From: Desulfoluna spongiiphila
GTDB lineage: Bacteria; Desulfobacterota; Desulfobacteria; Desulfobacterales; Desulfolunaceae
Reading direction: 5' to 3'
DNA length: 51,289 bases
NCBI RefSeq assembly: GCF_900101345.1
Contig: NZ_FMUX01000031.1
Coordinates: forward strand, 1-51,289
Positions 38,780 to 46,681 of this stretch are shown here, piece after piece. Every line of letters starts with the position of its first letter. The stretch's first letter is position 1. Both the position numbers and the translations under genes were made by a program. The notes under the pieces are model-generated. The model was not told the origin of the DNA and ran no database searches. It worked only from the letters and a program-made list of their open reading frames with translations.

Positions 38780-39619
38780 TTAGAGTCCCTCGATTTCACG
38801 CTTCCAGGGGCAAAGCACTTTTTCCAGCAACCCCACCAGTTGAGACGTCAACAAAGCGGCAAGGGCGATGGCCACCATGCCCCCCAAAACCATGGCCGGC
38901 CGGCCGAGGTTCATGCCCTTGATGATCACATACCCCAGGCCCGAACGGGCGCTGACGAGTTCGGCTGCCAGCACGCAGGTCCATGCAATACTAAGCGAGA
39001 TCTGAAGTCCGGCAAAGATCGAGGGAAAGGCCGCGGGAAAGCAGACCTGAAGGATCTCATCCCGCCTGTTGCCGCCCAGGACCCGGACCACATCGTAGAG
39101 TTCCGGCTCCACCAGGCGCACCCCGTTGTAGGAGTTCAAAAGGCAGGGCACAAAGGTCCCGATGATGATGATAAACACCTTGGAAGGCTCGCCGATTCCG
39201 AACCAGAGAATGGATATGGAGATCCAGGCAATGGGAGGCATGGGCTTCATCAGGTCGAAAATCGGCTTGACGATGGCGTTGACGTATTTGTTCAGGGCCA
39301 TCATCAGCCCTAAGGGCACAGCAATCAGAGAGGCAATGGTAAAGCCGATGAGAATGCGCCGGGTACTGGCCCAGATATGGCCCCACAGGGAGTTGCCGGC
39401 CAGGCGGTGGTTGATCATGTACCCCATGTAATTGACCACTTCCAGGGGACGGGCCAGGGAACTTCCCAGGATCTTCTTGTACGCCACATAGTCCCAGAGC
39501 CCGAAGAAAAAGGTGAGGGAAACGGCGTAGAGGAACCACTTGTTCATCAAGACGGCCTTCACCGTGATGGGTTTGCGCTCCCTGGTCGTTGCTTGGGTTT
39601 CGTTGGCAATAGATGTCAC
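38780..39619 (-). CDS. ABC importer permease of NitT/TauT type (second)
   Basis: This is a 279-residue inner-membrane permease with about six helices. The ATPase-coupling EAA loop appears as VRVLGGNRRDEILQVCFPAAFPSIFAGLQISL. The N-terminal region has NKWFLYAVSLTFFFGLWDYVAYK. It starts 5 nt after the first permease gene and shares its overall order (PIFDLMKPMPPIAWISISILWFGIG against PIFELIRPIPPIAWIPLTIFWFGIG), so the two arose by duplication and likely form a heterodimer. Confidence 0.9.
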   Translation of the reverse strand: MTSIANETQATTRERKPITVKAVLMNKWFLYAVSLTFFFGLWDYVAYKKILGSSLARPLEVVNYMGYMINHRLAGNSLWGHIWASTRRILIGFTIASLIAVPLGLMMALNKYVNAIVKPIFDLMKPMPPIAWISISILWFGIGEPSKVFIIIIGTFVPCLLNSYNGVRLVEPELYDVVRVLGGNRRDEILQVCFPAAFPSIFAGLQISLSIAWTCVLAAELVSARSGLGYVIIKGMNLGRPAMVLGGMVAIALAALLTSQLVGLLEKVLCPWKREIEGL

Positions 39620-39624
39620 GTGTC

Positions 39625-40419
39625 CTACCTCCTTATGCCTGCAAGAAGCCGCTTTTCAACCGCATCGATCACCACGCCGATGACAGCACCGGTCAGGCCC
39701 ACCATGGCCATCCCGAGGAGCACCATGTCCGGCATGGCAAGACGGCGGCCCATGGTGATCATGAAGCCCAGGCCGTTATCGGCTGCCAGGAGTTCCGCCC
39801 CCACCAGGTTGGTCCAGCAGTAAGCCAGGGCAATCTGAAGCGCACCGAACACCATGGGAAGCGCTGAGGGGATGCAGATCTTTGTAAAAATCTGCCAGCT
39901 GGAGGCACCGTAAGTCCGTGCCATTTGAATCAACACAGGGTTGGTCATCTTCACCCCGACGTAGGAGTTGATGACGCAGGGGACAATACCGGCAATCCAG
40001 ATAATAAAGACTTTCCCGGGGATCCCGATGCCGAACCAGAAGATGGTCAGGGGAATCCAGGCAATGGGGGGAATGGGCCTGATCAATTCAAAAATGGGAC
40101 GGGCAAGGCCTTCCACAACGGGGAACCACCCCATGGCAAGACCCAGGGGAATCCCAACGAGCAGCGCCAGGATGTACCCGGTAAACGCCTCCTGGATACT
40201 GGTCCACATGTGGGTCGTGAGAAGCGCACCGTCCGGGTTCAGCTGGGTCCATTTGGCAATAAACAGCTTGAGCACCTGCAGGGGTGATGCCAGCAGCGAG
40301 CTGGGAACCACCCCGAAGGTGAGGAGTGACTGCCAGGCCCCGAAAAAGAAGATGATACTGATGATTGGAAGGATCACCATCAATGGTTCTTTGGTAACCT
40401 TCACCTCTTCATAACTCAT
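39625..40419 (-). CDS. ABC importer permease of NitT/TauT type (first)
   Basis: This is a 264-residue permease with about six helices. The EAA coupling loop is seen as ARTYGASSWQIFTKICIPSALPMVFGALQIAL, and the membrane core as IFELIRPIPPIAWIPLTIFWFGIGIPGKVFIIWIAG. It follows the binding protein gene and precedes the second permease by 5 nt, consistent with one transcript. Confidence 0.9.
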   Translation of the reverse strand: MSYEEVKVTKEPLMVILPIISIIFFFGAWQSLLTFGVVPSSLLASPLQVLKLFIAKWTQLNPDGALLTTHMWTSIQEAFTGYILALLVGIPLGLAMGWFPVVEGLARPIFELIRPIPPIAWIPLTIFWFGIGIPGKVFIIWIAGIVPCVINSYVGVKMTNPVLIQMARTYGASSWQIFTKICIPSALPMVFGALQIALAYCWTNLVGAELLAADNGLGFMITMGRRLAMPDMVLLGMAMVGLTGAVIGVVIDAVEKRLLAGIRR

Positions 40420-40535
40420 GGATCATGAACCTCCGAGTCGTAATCGTGTACTTTTTTGCATCCGATCCCCCTTTCCCTTCCGAAAGCCTCGAAAGGAAAA
40501 GGGGGAGGTTCCCTTATGTCAGGAGGAAGCAATCC

Positions 40536-41648
40536 TTAGTTGTACGCAGGGATCGGGGTCTCCACCATCTTCAGGAACTTGTCGGTGATGTAGTCGCTGT
40601 TCACGACCTTGTCGCGCTCGGCCTTGGTGAATTTGCCCTGGGCGGTGAAGAAATCGGTGATGTCGCGCATCCAGATCTCAACGGTGCTCATCTTGCCGTC
40701 CTTCTTGGCAAAGAGTTCAAGCTGCTCTTCCAGGGTAAACACGGGGTGCATCTTGATGTCCATCATGGCCATCTCTTTGGTCAGGGGGGTTCCCACCCAC
40801 TCCTCGAAGAAACGACGGTAATCGGCGAGGAGCTGCTTGCTGGTGGGGGTGTCGAAGTCTCCCTGGCCGTGCTCTTTCATGAGGTTCACGACGCGGAAGT
40901 ACTGGCGGAGGAATTTCGCCACGATCTCGGGGTGCTCGTCGCCGAACTCACGGGCGACCATCATGGTGATGGGAAGGCTGGTGCCGGAGGTGTGGATATT
41001 GCCGACAACCTTCCAGCCGCGATCCATGCCGATGTACATGTTGGGAGCCCAGAGACAGACGGCGTCGCCGACACCGGCTTCAAAGGCGGCCATGGCCTGG
41101 GCCTGGTCCATGTGCTTGACGATGACATCTTTGTCTTTAAGACCGAAGACCTTGAGCCAGGAGCTCATGGTGTAGTGGGGAGAAGAGACCGTGGTGGTAA
41201 GGATGGTGATGCCCTTGATGGTTTCGGGGCTGCCGTAGACTTCGGGGTTCTTGGGGTTCCACCCTTTGGTCTTTAAAATGGGGCTGTTTCCGCGCACGAG
41301 AACAGAGTTGGTGAAGGACTCGTCGTTGCCGATCTGGGCGACATAGGTTCCGTAACGAAGGCCTGCAAGGACGTGGGGGGTGGCCCCGTTACCGCCCAGG
41401 TGCCAGGATTTTGAAGGAAGGGCTTCCAGCTGCGCCATCCCTGAGTCGTAGTACTGGAGTTCCATGTCAAGACCCTCTTCCCTGTCCCAGCCCTTCTCCA
41501 CCATGTACCAGGCCATGAATGCTTCATGTTCGGGAAGCCAGCAGGTCTTTAATTTAAAAAGCTTCTTCTTGGCAAAGGCCGTTCCGACGCCCGTGACGGC
41601 AAACAGAAGAACCAGGCACACGATGCCGATTAATTTAAGCTTTCTCAT
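40536..41648 (-). CDS. ABC importer substrate-binding protein (TauA/SsuA/NrtA-like)
   Basis: This is a 370-residue periplasmic binding protein with a signal peptide (residues 1-26, LIGIVCLVLLFAVTGVGTAFA). The mature part has the NMT1/TauA-like pattern: TCWLPEHEAFMAWYMVEKGWDREEGLDMELQYYDSG, an LGGNGATPHVLAGLRYG loop, GITILTTTVSSPHYTMSSWL and FEAGVGDAVCLWAPNM. The ligand cannot be deduced from sequence; related proteins bind taurine, other sulfonates, nitrate, cyanate and pyrimidine precursors. A nested hairpin lies upstream in the gap to the first ATPase gene, which could set higher expression of this gene. Confidence 0.88.
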   Translation of the reverse strand: MRKLKLIGIVCLVLLFAVTGVGTAFAKKKLFKLKTCWLPEHEAFMAWYMVEKGWDREEGLDMELQYYDSGMAQLEALPSKSWHLGGNGATPHVLAGLRYGTYVAQIGNDESFTNSVLVRGNSPILKTKGWNPKNPEVYGSPETIKGITILTTTVSSPHYTMSSWLKVFGLKDKDVIVKHMDQAQAMAAFEAGVGDAVCLWAPNMYIGMDRGWKVVGNIHTSGTSLPITMMVAREFGDEHPEIVAKFLRQYFRVVNLMKEHGQGDFDTPTSKQLLADYRRFFEEWVGTPLTKEMAMMDIKMHPVFTLEEQLELFAKKDGKMSTVEIWMRDITDFFTAQGKFTKAERDKVVNSDYITDKFLKMVETPIPAYN

Positions 41649-41960
41649 TACACTCTCCTTCGCATAACTACAGTTAATGTTTCACGGAGTGACACCTCGT
41701 CCCTCCTCCTGCAAACCTCAAAAGGGGAGGGTCCACCAACAGGTGCTAAAGTGCCCGACGCCCATCGGGTCTTTTCTCGCCCGATCGTCCCAAGGTCGGG
41801 TGCTTTAAGCGGCCCCATCGGCATAAACCTCGCCTGTGGACCGTGGTGCTGCCGGGTGGCTGTGAGGGGCAAAGCCGGGATTGCAGTCTGAACGGCTTTT
41901 TTCCCGTTCAACCATCCGGGTTGAAAACGTTTCGTAAAAAAGTATCCCCAAAGGCGGCTG
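41649..41960. other. Gap between ATPase and binding-protein genes with nested hairpin
   Basis: No gene is supported. On the minus-strand transcript, TAAAGTGCCCGAC (41747-41759) and GTCGGGTGCTTTA (41795-41807) pair over 13 bp with two G-U pairs. Inside, ATCGGG (41764-41769) pairs with CCCGAT (41780-41785). No U-tract follows, so it is more like an mRNA-processing or 5'-stabilising structure than a terminator. Confidence 0.5.
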
Positions 41961-42716
41961 TTACCACCAGCGGATGAGTTCGGTCACGTGCTCCCTGATC
42001 TCAACAAATTTGGGGTCCATGGGGTTGCGGGGCCTGGGCAGGTCCACCTCCACCTCGGCACGAACATTGGTGGGCTTGTTGCTCAGGACCAGGATGCGGT
42101 CGGCAACGTAGACGGCCTCTTCAATGTTATGGGTTACGAAAATAACGGTGCTTTTCAGTTTGTTCTGGAGCGACACAAGCTCGTCTTCCAGATAGTAGCG
42201 GAGCTTGACGTCGAGCTGTCCGTAGGGTTCGTCCATCAAAAGCAGGTCAGGATCGACGGAAAAGGCACGGGCCACAGCGATACGCTGGATCATAGAGGCC
42301 GATACCTGGTTGGGATAGAGGCTGGCGCAGTCAGTCAAGCCAACCATATCCATGATGCGGTCAAGGCGTTCCTCTTTTTCAGCCGCGGAGACGTTTTTTA
42401 CCTCCATGCCGAAGGCCACGTTCTCCCGAACGGTTCGCCACGGAAGGCACGTGGGCTCTTGAAAAACAAAGGCAAGGTTGTGTTTGGTGGGATCGGCAAT
42501 CTCTCCGTCGATGAAGATATTGCCGTCAGAGGAAGGCATGAGTGTGGACAGAAGGTTCAGGAACGTGGTTTTCCCGCACCCGGTCGGGCCGACGATACTG
42601 AGGAATTCCCCCTCAGCGACGGTAAAGTTGATCTTGTCAAGAACCAGCAGATCGCCAAATCGCTTGGTCAGGTTCTTCACTTCAATTTTGTTTCTTACAG
42701 CTGGATTGTTCCCCAC
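41961..42716 (-). CDS. ABC importer ATPase of NitT/TauT type (degenerate signature)
   Basis: This is a 251-residue ATPase with intact Walker A GPTGCGKTT, Q-loop LAFVFQEPTCLPWRTV, Walker B LLLMDEPYGQLD and H-switch FVTHNIEEAV. The ABC signature, normally LSGGQ/LSGGM, reads VSASM (NQVSASMIQRIAVARA). Paired with the canonical ATPase at 37978-38754, this suggests an asymmetric heterodimer with one consensus and one degenerate nucleotide site. It is the first gene of the importer group, 69 nt after uspA. Confidence 0.9.
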   Translation of the reverse strand: MGNNPAVRNKIEVKNLTKRFGDLLVLDKINFTVAEGEFLSIVGPTGCGKTTFLNLLSTLMPSSDGNIFIDGEIADPTKHNLAFVFQEPTCLPWRTVRENVAFGMEVKNVSAAEKEERLDRIMDMVGLTDCASLYPNQVSASMIQRIAVARAFSVDPDLLLMDEPYGQLDVKLRYYLEDELVSLQNKLKSTVIFVTHNIEEAVYVADRILVLSNKPTNVRAEVEVDLPRPRNPMDPKFVEIREHVTELIRWW

Positions 42717-42785
42717 CTTTAAATTCCCCTCATAGTTTCTTGATGTTATCTATTTTGGGCGTGAAGGTCACCAGGCGCTGTCGGG

Positions 42786-43271
42786 TTACCCGCTCGTCTG
42801 TTGTGTGTGAACAAGCAGTACGGAGCATTGCGCATGATGGACCACGTGGTTGCTGGCGCTTCCCAGGAGAAGATCGGCCAGGGTGCCGCGGTTTGTCCGA
42901 CCCAACACGATCAGGTCCGCCCCCCAGTCGCCGGCGTACTCGACGATGTCTTCCCCGGGGTTTCCCACAGCCACATGGGTTCGCGTCTTGATCCCCTTCC
43001 CTTTGGCCAGAATACACAGCCCCTGGAGCCAGGCTTCGGCGTGCGTCACCTGGGCATCTTTTCGTTCAATGCGTCTCCGGTGAGATGAGGCCTGGTCCAT
43101 CTCCGTGAAGGTTCCTATGCGGTCTTCCAGTTCCGCGACCGTAGACTGGCGTAGGCAATGGAACACGGCGAGTTCCGCACCCTCTTTCACTGCAAGCTCA
43201 ATGGACTGCGCCATGAGGGTAGAGCTTGCGTCGTTGACATCAACGGCCACGACAATTTTTTTATACGCCAT
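42786..43271 (-). CDS. Universal stress protein (UspA family)
   Basis: This is a 162-residue cytoplasmic UspA-fold protein. The ATP-binding pattern is visible: VVAVDVNDASS at the N-terminus and GADLIVLGRTNRGTLADLLLGSASNHVVHHAQCSVLLV (Gly-2x-Gly-9x-Gly-Ser) at the C-terminus. It lies inside the catabolic cluster between the aldehyde dehydrogenase and the importer. That placement, in anaerobes, often marks transporter- or stress-linked accessory proteins, but no role is proven. The frame extends to 43493; ATG 43271 (MAYKKIVVAVD) is the family start. Confidence 0.88.
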   Translation of the reverse strand: MAYKKIVVAVDVNDASSTLMAQSIELAVKEGAELAVFHCLRQSTVAELEDRIGTFTEMDQASSHRRRIERKDAQVTHAEAWLQGLCILAKGKGIKTRTHVAVGNPGEDIVEYAGDWGADLIVLGRTNRGTLADLLLGSASNHVVHHAQCSVLLVHTQQTSG

Positions 43272-43438
43272 AGTGCACCTGTCGGTATGATGTGTGTCTT
43301 CACAGGTTAAGCCGGAATTAAGACCCTTTTTAAAGGGTCCGGGGATCGGCACTTCTCCCCTTGTGCCCGAACAGGTCCTGAAAGGATCGAAGGCGCCACT
43401 CCACAAGCACCCCCGACCCTTTTCAGGAACAGCTTCTC

Positions 43439-44968
43439 CTACTGGGCTACGCAGCTGCGAACAGACTTGTCGCCGTCTACGCGGGTGCCGCATTCGGCAA
43501 CGCCCTCGGGGGGAGTCACACGAATGGTGGCCACTTTGTTCTGGGTAAAGAACTCAATGCCGTCTTTGCCCTGAACCTTGTTGGTGCCGACCAAAGAATC
43601 CTTGATACCGCCGAAGGGCAGGTAGGGGTGGGGAGCACAGACACCCACGTTCACACCCACCATGCCGACGTTGGCATCGGCGATGAATTTTTCGGTGTAG
43701 TACTGGTTCTGGGTGAAGATGCAGGCACCGTTACCGAACTCCTGCTCCTTGATCAGACCCAGCACGTCGTTGAGATCGTTGATCTTCATGACGGACACCA
43801 CGGGACCGAAGATCTCTTCCTTGGCGATGGTGCGGCAGGGCGTGACATCGGTGAAAATCGTGGGACCGACGAAGTAACCATCCTTGTTCTTTTCGGGCAG
43901 CTCGGGGCTGCGGCCGTCCAGTACAAGGTTGGAACCGCCTTCGATGCCGAGCTCGATGTACTTTTCAATGCGCTCTTTGGCAGCCTTGGTGATGACGGGG
44001 CCCATGTAGATATCGGGGTCCATGGCATCGCCCACGGTGACCTTCTTGGAGGCTTCCACCATGCGCTCGATGCACTCGTCGTAGACTTCGGGGACCACGG
44101 CGATGATGGAGCCGGCCAGGCAGCGCTGACCTGCTGAACCGTAAGCGGAGTGGATGAAGTTCTCGATGAACACATCCATGTTGGCGTCTTCCATGACCAC
44201 GAGGAAGTTCTTGGCGCCGCCCAGGAGCATGGAGCGCTTGCCGTTTTTGCCGCAGCCCTGGGCGATGGCCTTGGCTGTGGGGGAGGAGCCCACGAGGCAG
44301 ACACCGGCCACTTCGGGACGATCGTACCAGGCTTCAACCACATTGGGGTCGCCGTGGATGATGTTGACCACGCCTTTGGGGAGACCCACTTCGTTGAAGA
44401 TGTCGCCGATGATCTGCATGAAAAGCGGAGACTCGTTGGAGGGCTTGTATACAAAGGTGTTCCCGGTGCCGATGGCGTAAGGGATGAACCAGCCGAACAC
44501 AAGGGCGGGAAAGTTAAAGGGAGCCACACCGCCGAACACACCCAGGGGCTCTTTGGTCACACGGCCGTTGATGCCGTTGGCAATGTTGCCCAGGGTCTCG
44601 CCCTGCATCAGGGTGGGGATGCTGCAGGCGGCTTCGAAAATCTGCACCACGCGCATCACCTCACCGCGGGCTTCGCTGATGTGCTTGGCCTGGTCGGTGG
44701 CAATGGCAACGGCCAGCTCTTCCTGATGGTCAAGCATGGCCTGACGAAGAGCAAAAAGGTAACCTACGCGCTTGCCGATGGACAGGTTCTTCCATGCGGG
44801 GAAAGCGGCATCCGCAGCCTTGACTGCGTCAATGGAGGCCTCGGTGCTGCTCATGGGAACTTCACCGATCACTTCACCTGTAGAGGGGTTGTGCAGGGGA
44901 ATATAAGTTGCTTTGGGGTCTTCAACCCACTCACCGTTGATGAAGTTCTTGACTCTCGTAAATTCCAT
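43439..44968 (-). CDS. CoA-acylating aldehyde dehydrogenase of the MmsA family
   Basis: This is a 509-residue ALDH-superfamily protein closest in pattern to methylmalonate/malonate-semialdehyde dehydrogenase (MmsA/IolA). It has KNFINGEWVEDP, GGVAPFNFPALVFGWFIPYAIGTGNTFVYKPSNESP and the catalytic Cys in SAYGSAGQRCLAGS. The general-base Glu of hydrolytic ALDHs is replaced by the LGGAKNF segment, as in CoA-dependent MmsA enzymes. The Arg next to the Cys (GQRC) and the Arg in ARGEVMRVVQ, which contact the acid group in MmsA, are kept. Where MmsA has GAKNH this has GAKNF. Its place next to an omega-aminotransferase suggests it oxidises the resulting semialdehyde (malonate semialdehyde or sulfoacetaldehyde). 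AAGGAG precedes ATG 44968. The tail adds about 20 residues with three Cys. Confidence 0.88.
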   Translation of the reverse strand: MEFTRVKNFINGEWVEDPKATYIPLHNPSTGEVIGEVPMSSTEASIDAVKAADAAFPAWKNLSIGKRVGYLFALRQAMLDHQEELAVAIATDQAKHISEARGEVMRVVQIFEAACSIPTLMQGETLGNIANGINGRVTKEPLGVFGGVAPFNFPALVFGWFIPYAIGTGNTFVYKPSNESPLFMQIIGDIFNEVGLPKGVVNIIHGDPNVVEAWYDRPEVAGVCLVGSSPTAKAIAQGCGKNGKRSMLLGGAKNFLVVMEDANMDVFIENFIHSAYGSAGQRCLAGSIIAVVPEVYDECIERMVEASKKVTVGDAMDPDIYMGPVITKAAKERIEKYIELGIEGGSNLVLDGRSPELPEKNKDGYFVGPTIFTDVTPCRTIAKEEIFGPVVSVMKINDLNDVLGLIKEQEFGNGACIFTQNQYYTEKFIADANVGMVGVNVGVCAPHPYLPFGGIKDSLVGTNKVQGKDGIEFFTQNKVATIRVTPPEGVAECGTRVDGDKSVRSCVAQ

Positions 44969-45094
44969 GTAACTGCTCTCCTTTTGAAAAGCGTGTTTCA
45001 ATCCGCCGGGGTCTTACGAAACCCGGCCCCGGCGAAATGATCTTCTGTTATATTGACAGATCTTTCTGGCCCCCAGTGGAGCCGGAAAAGGCTG

Positions 45095-46462
45095 TTATTC
45101 GCAGTAAGTATCGGCAACCTTGAGGGCTTCGTCCATTTTGGCGATGCCTTCGTCGATCTCATCTTTGGTCACGATGAGCGCAGGAGCCATGGCAATGACG
45201 TTGCTGGGGTTGGCGGCCATGGCCATCATGCCCAATTCGCCGAGCTTGGCGCCAACGGCGGTCTTGGGGTTGAGGCCCTTTTTAACGCGGTCCGCAACGG
45301 CCATGATGGGCTCTTTGGTCTCCTTGTTCTTGACCAGCTCGATACCCACAAAGAGGCCCTTGCCGCGGACATCGCCCACGCTGGGGTGCTTATCTTTGAG
45401 CTCCATGGCCTTGTCGAGGAGGTAGGCGCCCATGACGCGGGAGTTCTCGATGAGGTTGTCTTCCTGGTAAATGGGAAGCACCGCACCGGCGGCCGCGCAG
45501 CTCATGGCATGACCTGCGTAGGTGCAGCCGTGGCCGAAGAAGGTGTTCTTGAAGGCTTCGCCGATGTGCTCACGCACCACGGTGGCACCGATGGGGAGGT
45601 ACCCGCAAGAGAGGCCCTTGGCCATGGTCATGATATCGGGCACAACGTCCCAGTGGTTCATGGCGAACCACTCACCGGTACGACCGAAACCGGTCATGAC
45701 TTCGTCGGCGATCATGAGAACGCCCCACTTGTCGCAGACGGCGCGGAGCTCCTTCATGTACTCGTCGGGGGGCACGATGATGCCGTTGGCGCCGGTGATG
45801 GGCTCGAAGATGATGGCAGCCACTTTGTCGCCGCCGCCTTCAAGCTCGATCACTTCGTCCACGTACTTGACGCACTCCATTTTACAACCGGGATAGGTCT
45901 GGCCGAACATGCAGCGGTAGCAGTAAGGCTGGGGCACGCGAACGAGATCCGCACCGCCCAGGACCTGCTGCCAGCCACGGGAATCGCCCAGGGAGAGGCT
46001 CATGGAGGTGGCGGTTCCGCCGTGGTAGCTGCGGAAACGGCCGATGATCTTGCGGCGCCCGGTGAACTGGTGGGCAATCTTGATGGCCGCTTCGTTGGCC
46101 TCGGTGCCGCCCAGGGAAATAAAGGACTTGGACAGATCGCCCGGGGTCACTTCCGCCAGCATCTTGGCCAGCACCGCGCGGGGCTTGGTGGACATGCTGG
46201 GAGCAAAGGAGGTCAGCTCGTTGGCCTGCTTGCACATGGCATCGATGACGCGCTGGTCCTGGTGGCCGATGTTGTGGCTCACAAAGCAGGAGCTGAAGTC
46301 AAGGCGCTCACGACCGTCTTCGGTGGTGAAGCGAACACCCTTGGCGGAGACAACACGCATGGGCGACTTCTCGGGCTGGTAAGACCAGGAATGAAAGTTG
46401 TTTTTGACCTCGTAGGAATCGAGGTCCTCCTTGGTTGTGGGGATGCTTTTTAAGTCTATCAA
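45095..46462 (-). CDS. Class III omega-aminotransferase (taurine or beta-alanine type)
   Basis: This is a 455-residue PLP-dependent class III aminotransferase. The PLP lysine is in MTMAKGLSCGYLPIGA; the Asp holding the pyridine N is in VLMIADEVMTGFGRTG. RFRSYHGGTATSMSLS and GCTYAGHAMSCAAAGAVL are family blocks. The N-terminal FHSWSYQPEKSPMRVVSAKG resembles taurine:2-oxoglutarate and related omega-aminotransferases. A Cys cluster (CX2CX8CX3C, in PYCYRCMFG...GCKMEC) follows the PLP-domain entry. It is flanked by glutamate dehydrogenase and the semialdehyde dehydrogenase, so 2-oxoglutarate is the likely amino acceptor. The donor could be taurine, beta-alanine or another omega-amino acid. Confidence 0.88.
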   Translation of the reverse strand: MIDLKSIPTTKEDLDSYEVKNNFHSWSYQPEKSPMRVVSAKGVRFTTEDGRERLDFSSCFVSHNIGHQDQRVIDAMCKQANELTSFAPSMSTKPRAVLAKMLAEVTPGDLSKSFISLGGTEANEAAIKIAHQFTGRRKIIGRFRSYHGGTATSMSLSLGDSRGWQQVLGGADLVRVPQPYCYRCMFGQTYPGCKMECVKYVDEVIELEGGGDKVAAIIFEPITGANGIIVPPDEYMKELRAVCDKWGVLMIADEVMTGFGRTGEWFAMNHWDVVPDIMTMAKGLSCGYLPIGATVVREHIGEAFKNTFFGHGCTYAGHAMSCAAAGAVLPIYQEDNLIENSRVMGAYLLDKAMELKDKHPSVGDVRGKGLFVGIELVKNKETKEPIMAVADRVKKGLNPKTAVGAKLGELGMMAMAANPSNVIAMAPALIVTKDEIDEGIAKMDEALKVADTYCE

Positions 46463-46596
46463 TGGTCCACTCCTTCCAAAAAAAATGGATACACATGTAT
46501 GTTAAAGACAGGTGGGGATGCCGGCCTTTCCCGACTCGTTTCGGCTGCTCGCGACTCGTCGTACGAAGCACCGGCCCCCCGTCTGTATTGTCCTAT

Positions 46597-46681
46597 CCCG
46601 GATATTTCATAAGAAAAACGAAATATAATTCACGATTATCTGTTCGATTTTCTCACCCTCCGGGCTAGTGAAATATCCGGG
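46597..46681. repeat. 13-bp inverted repeat between gdhA and aminotransferase gene
   Basis: CCCGGATATTTCA (46597-46609) and TGAAATATCCGGG (46669-46681) are exact inverted repeats separated by 59 AT-rich bases. The right arm touches the gdhA stop codon. As RNA this is a long-loop hairpin in the gdhA 3' region; as DNA it could be paired protein-binding sites. The aminotransferase gene starts 135 bp downstream. Confidence 0.6.
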
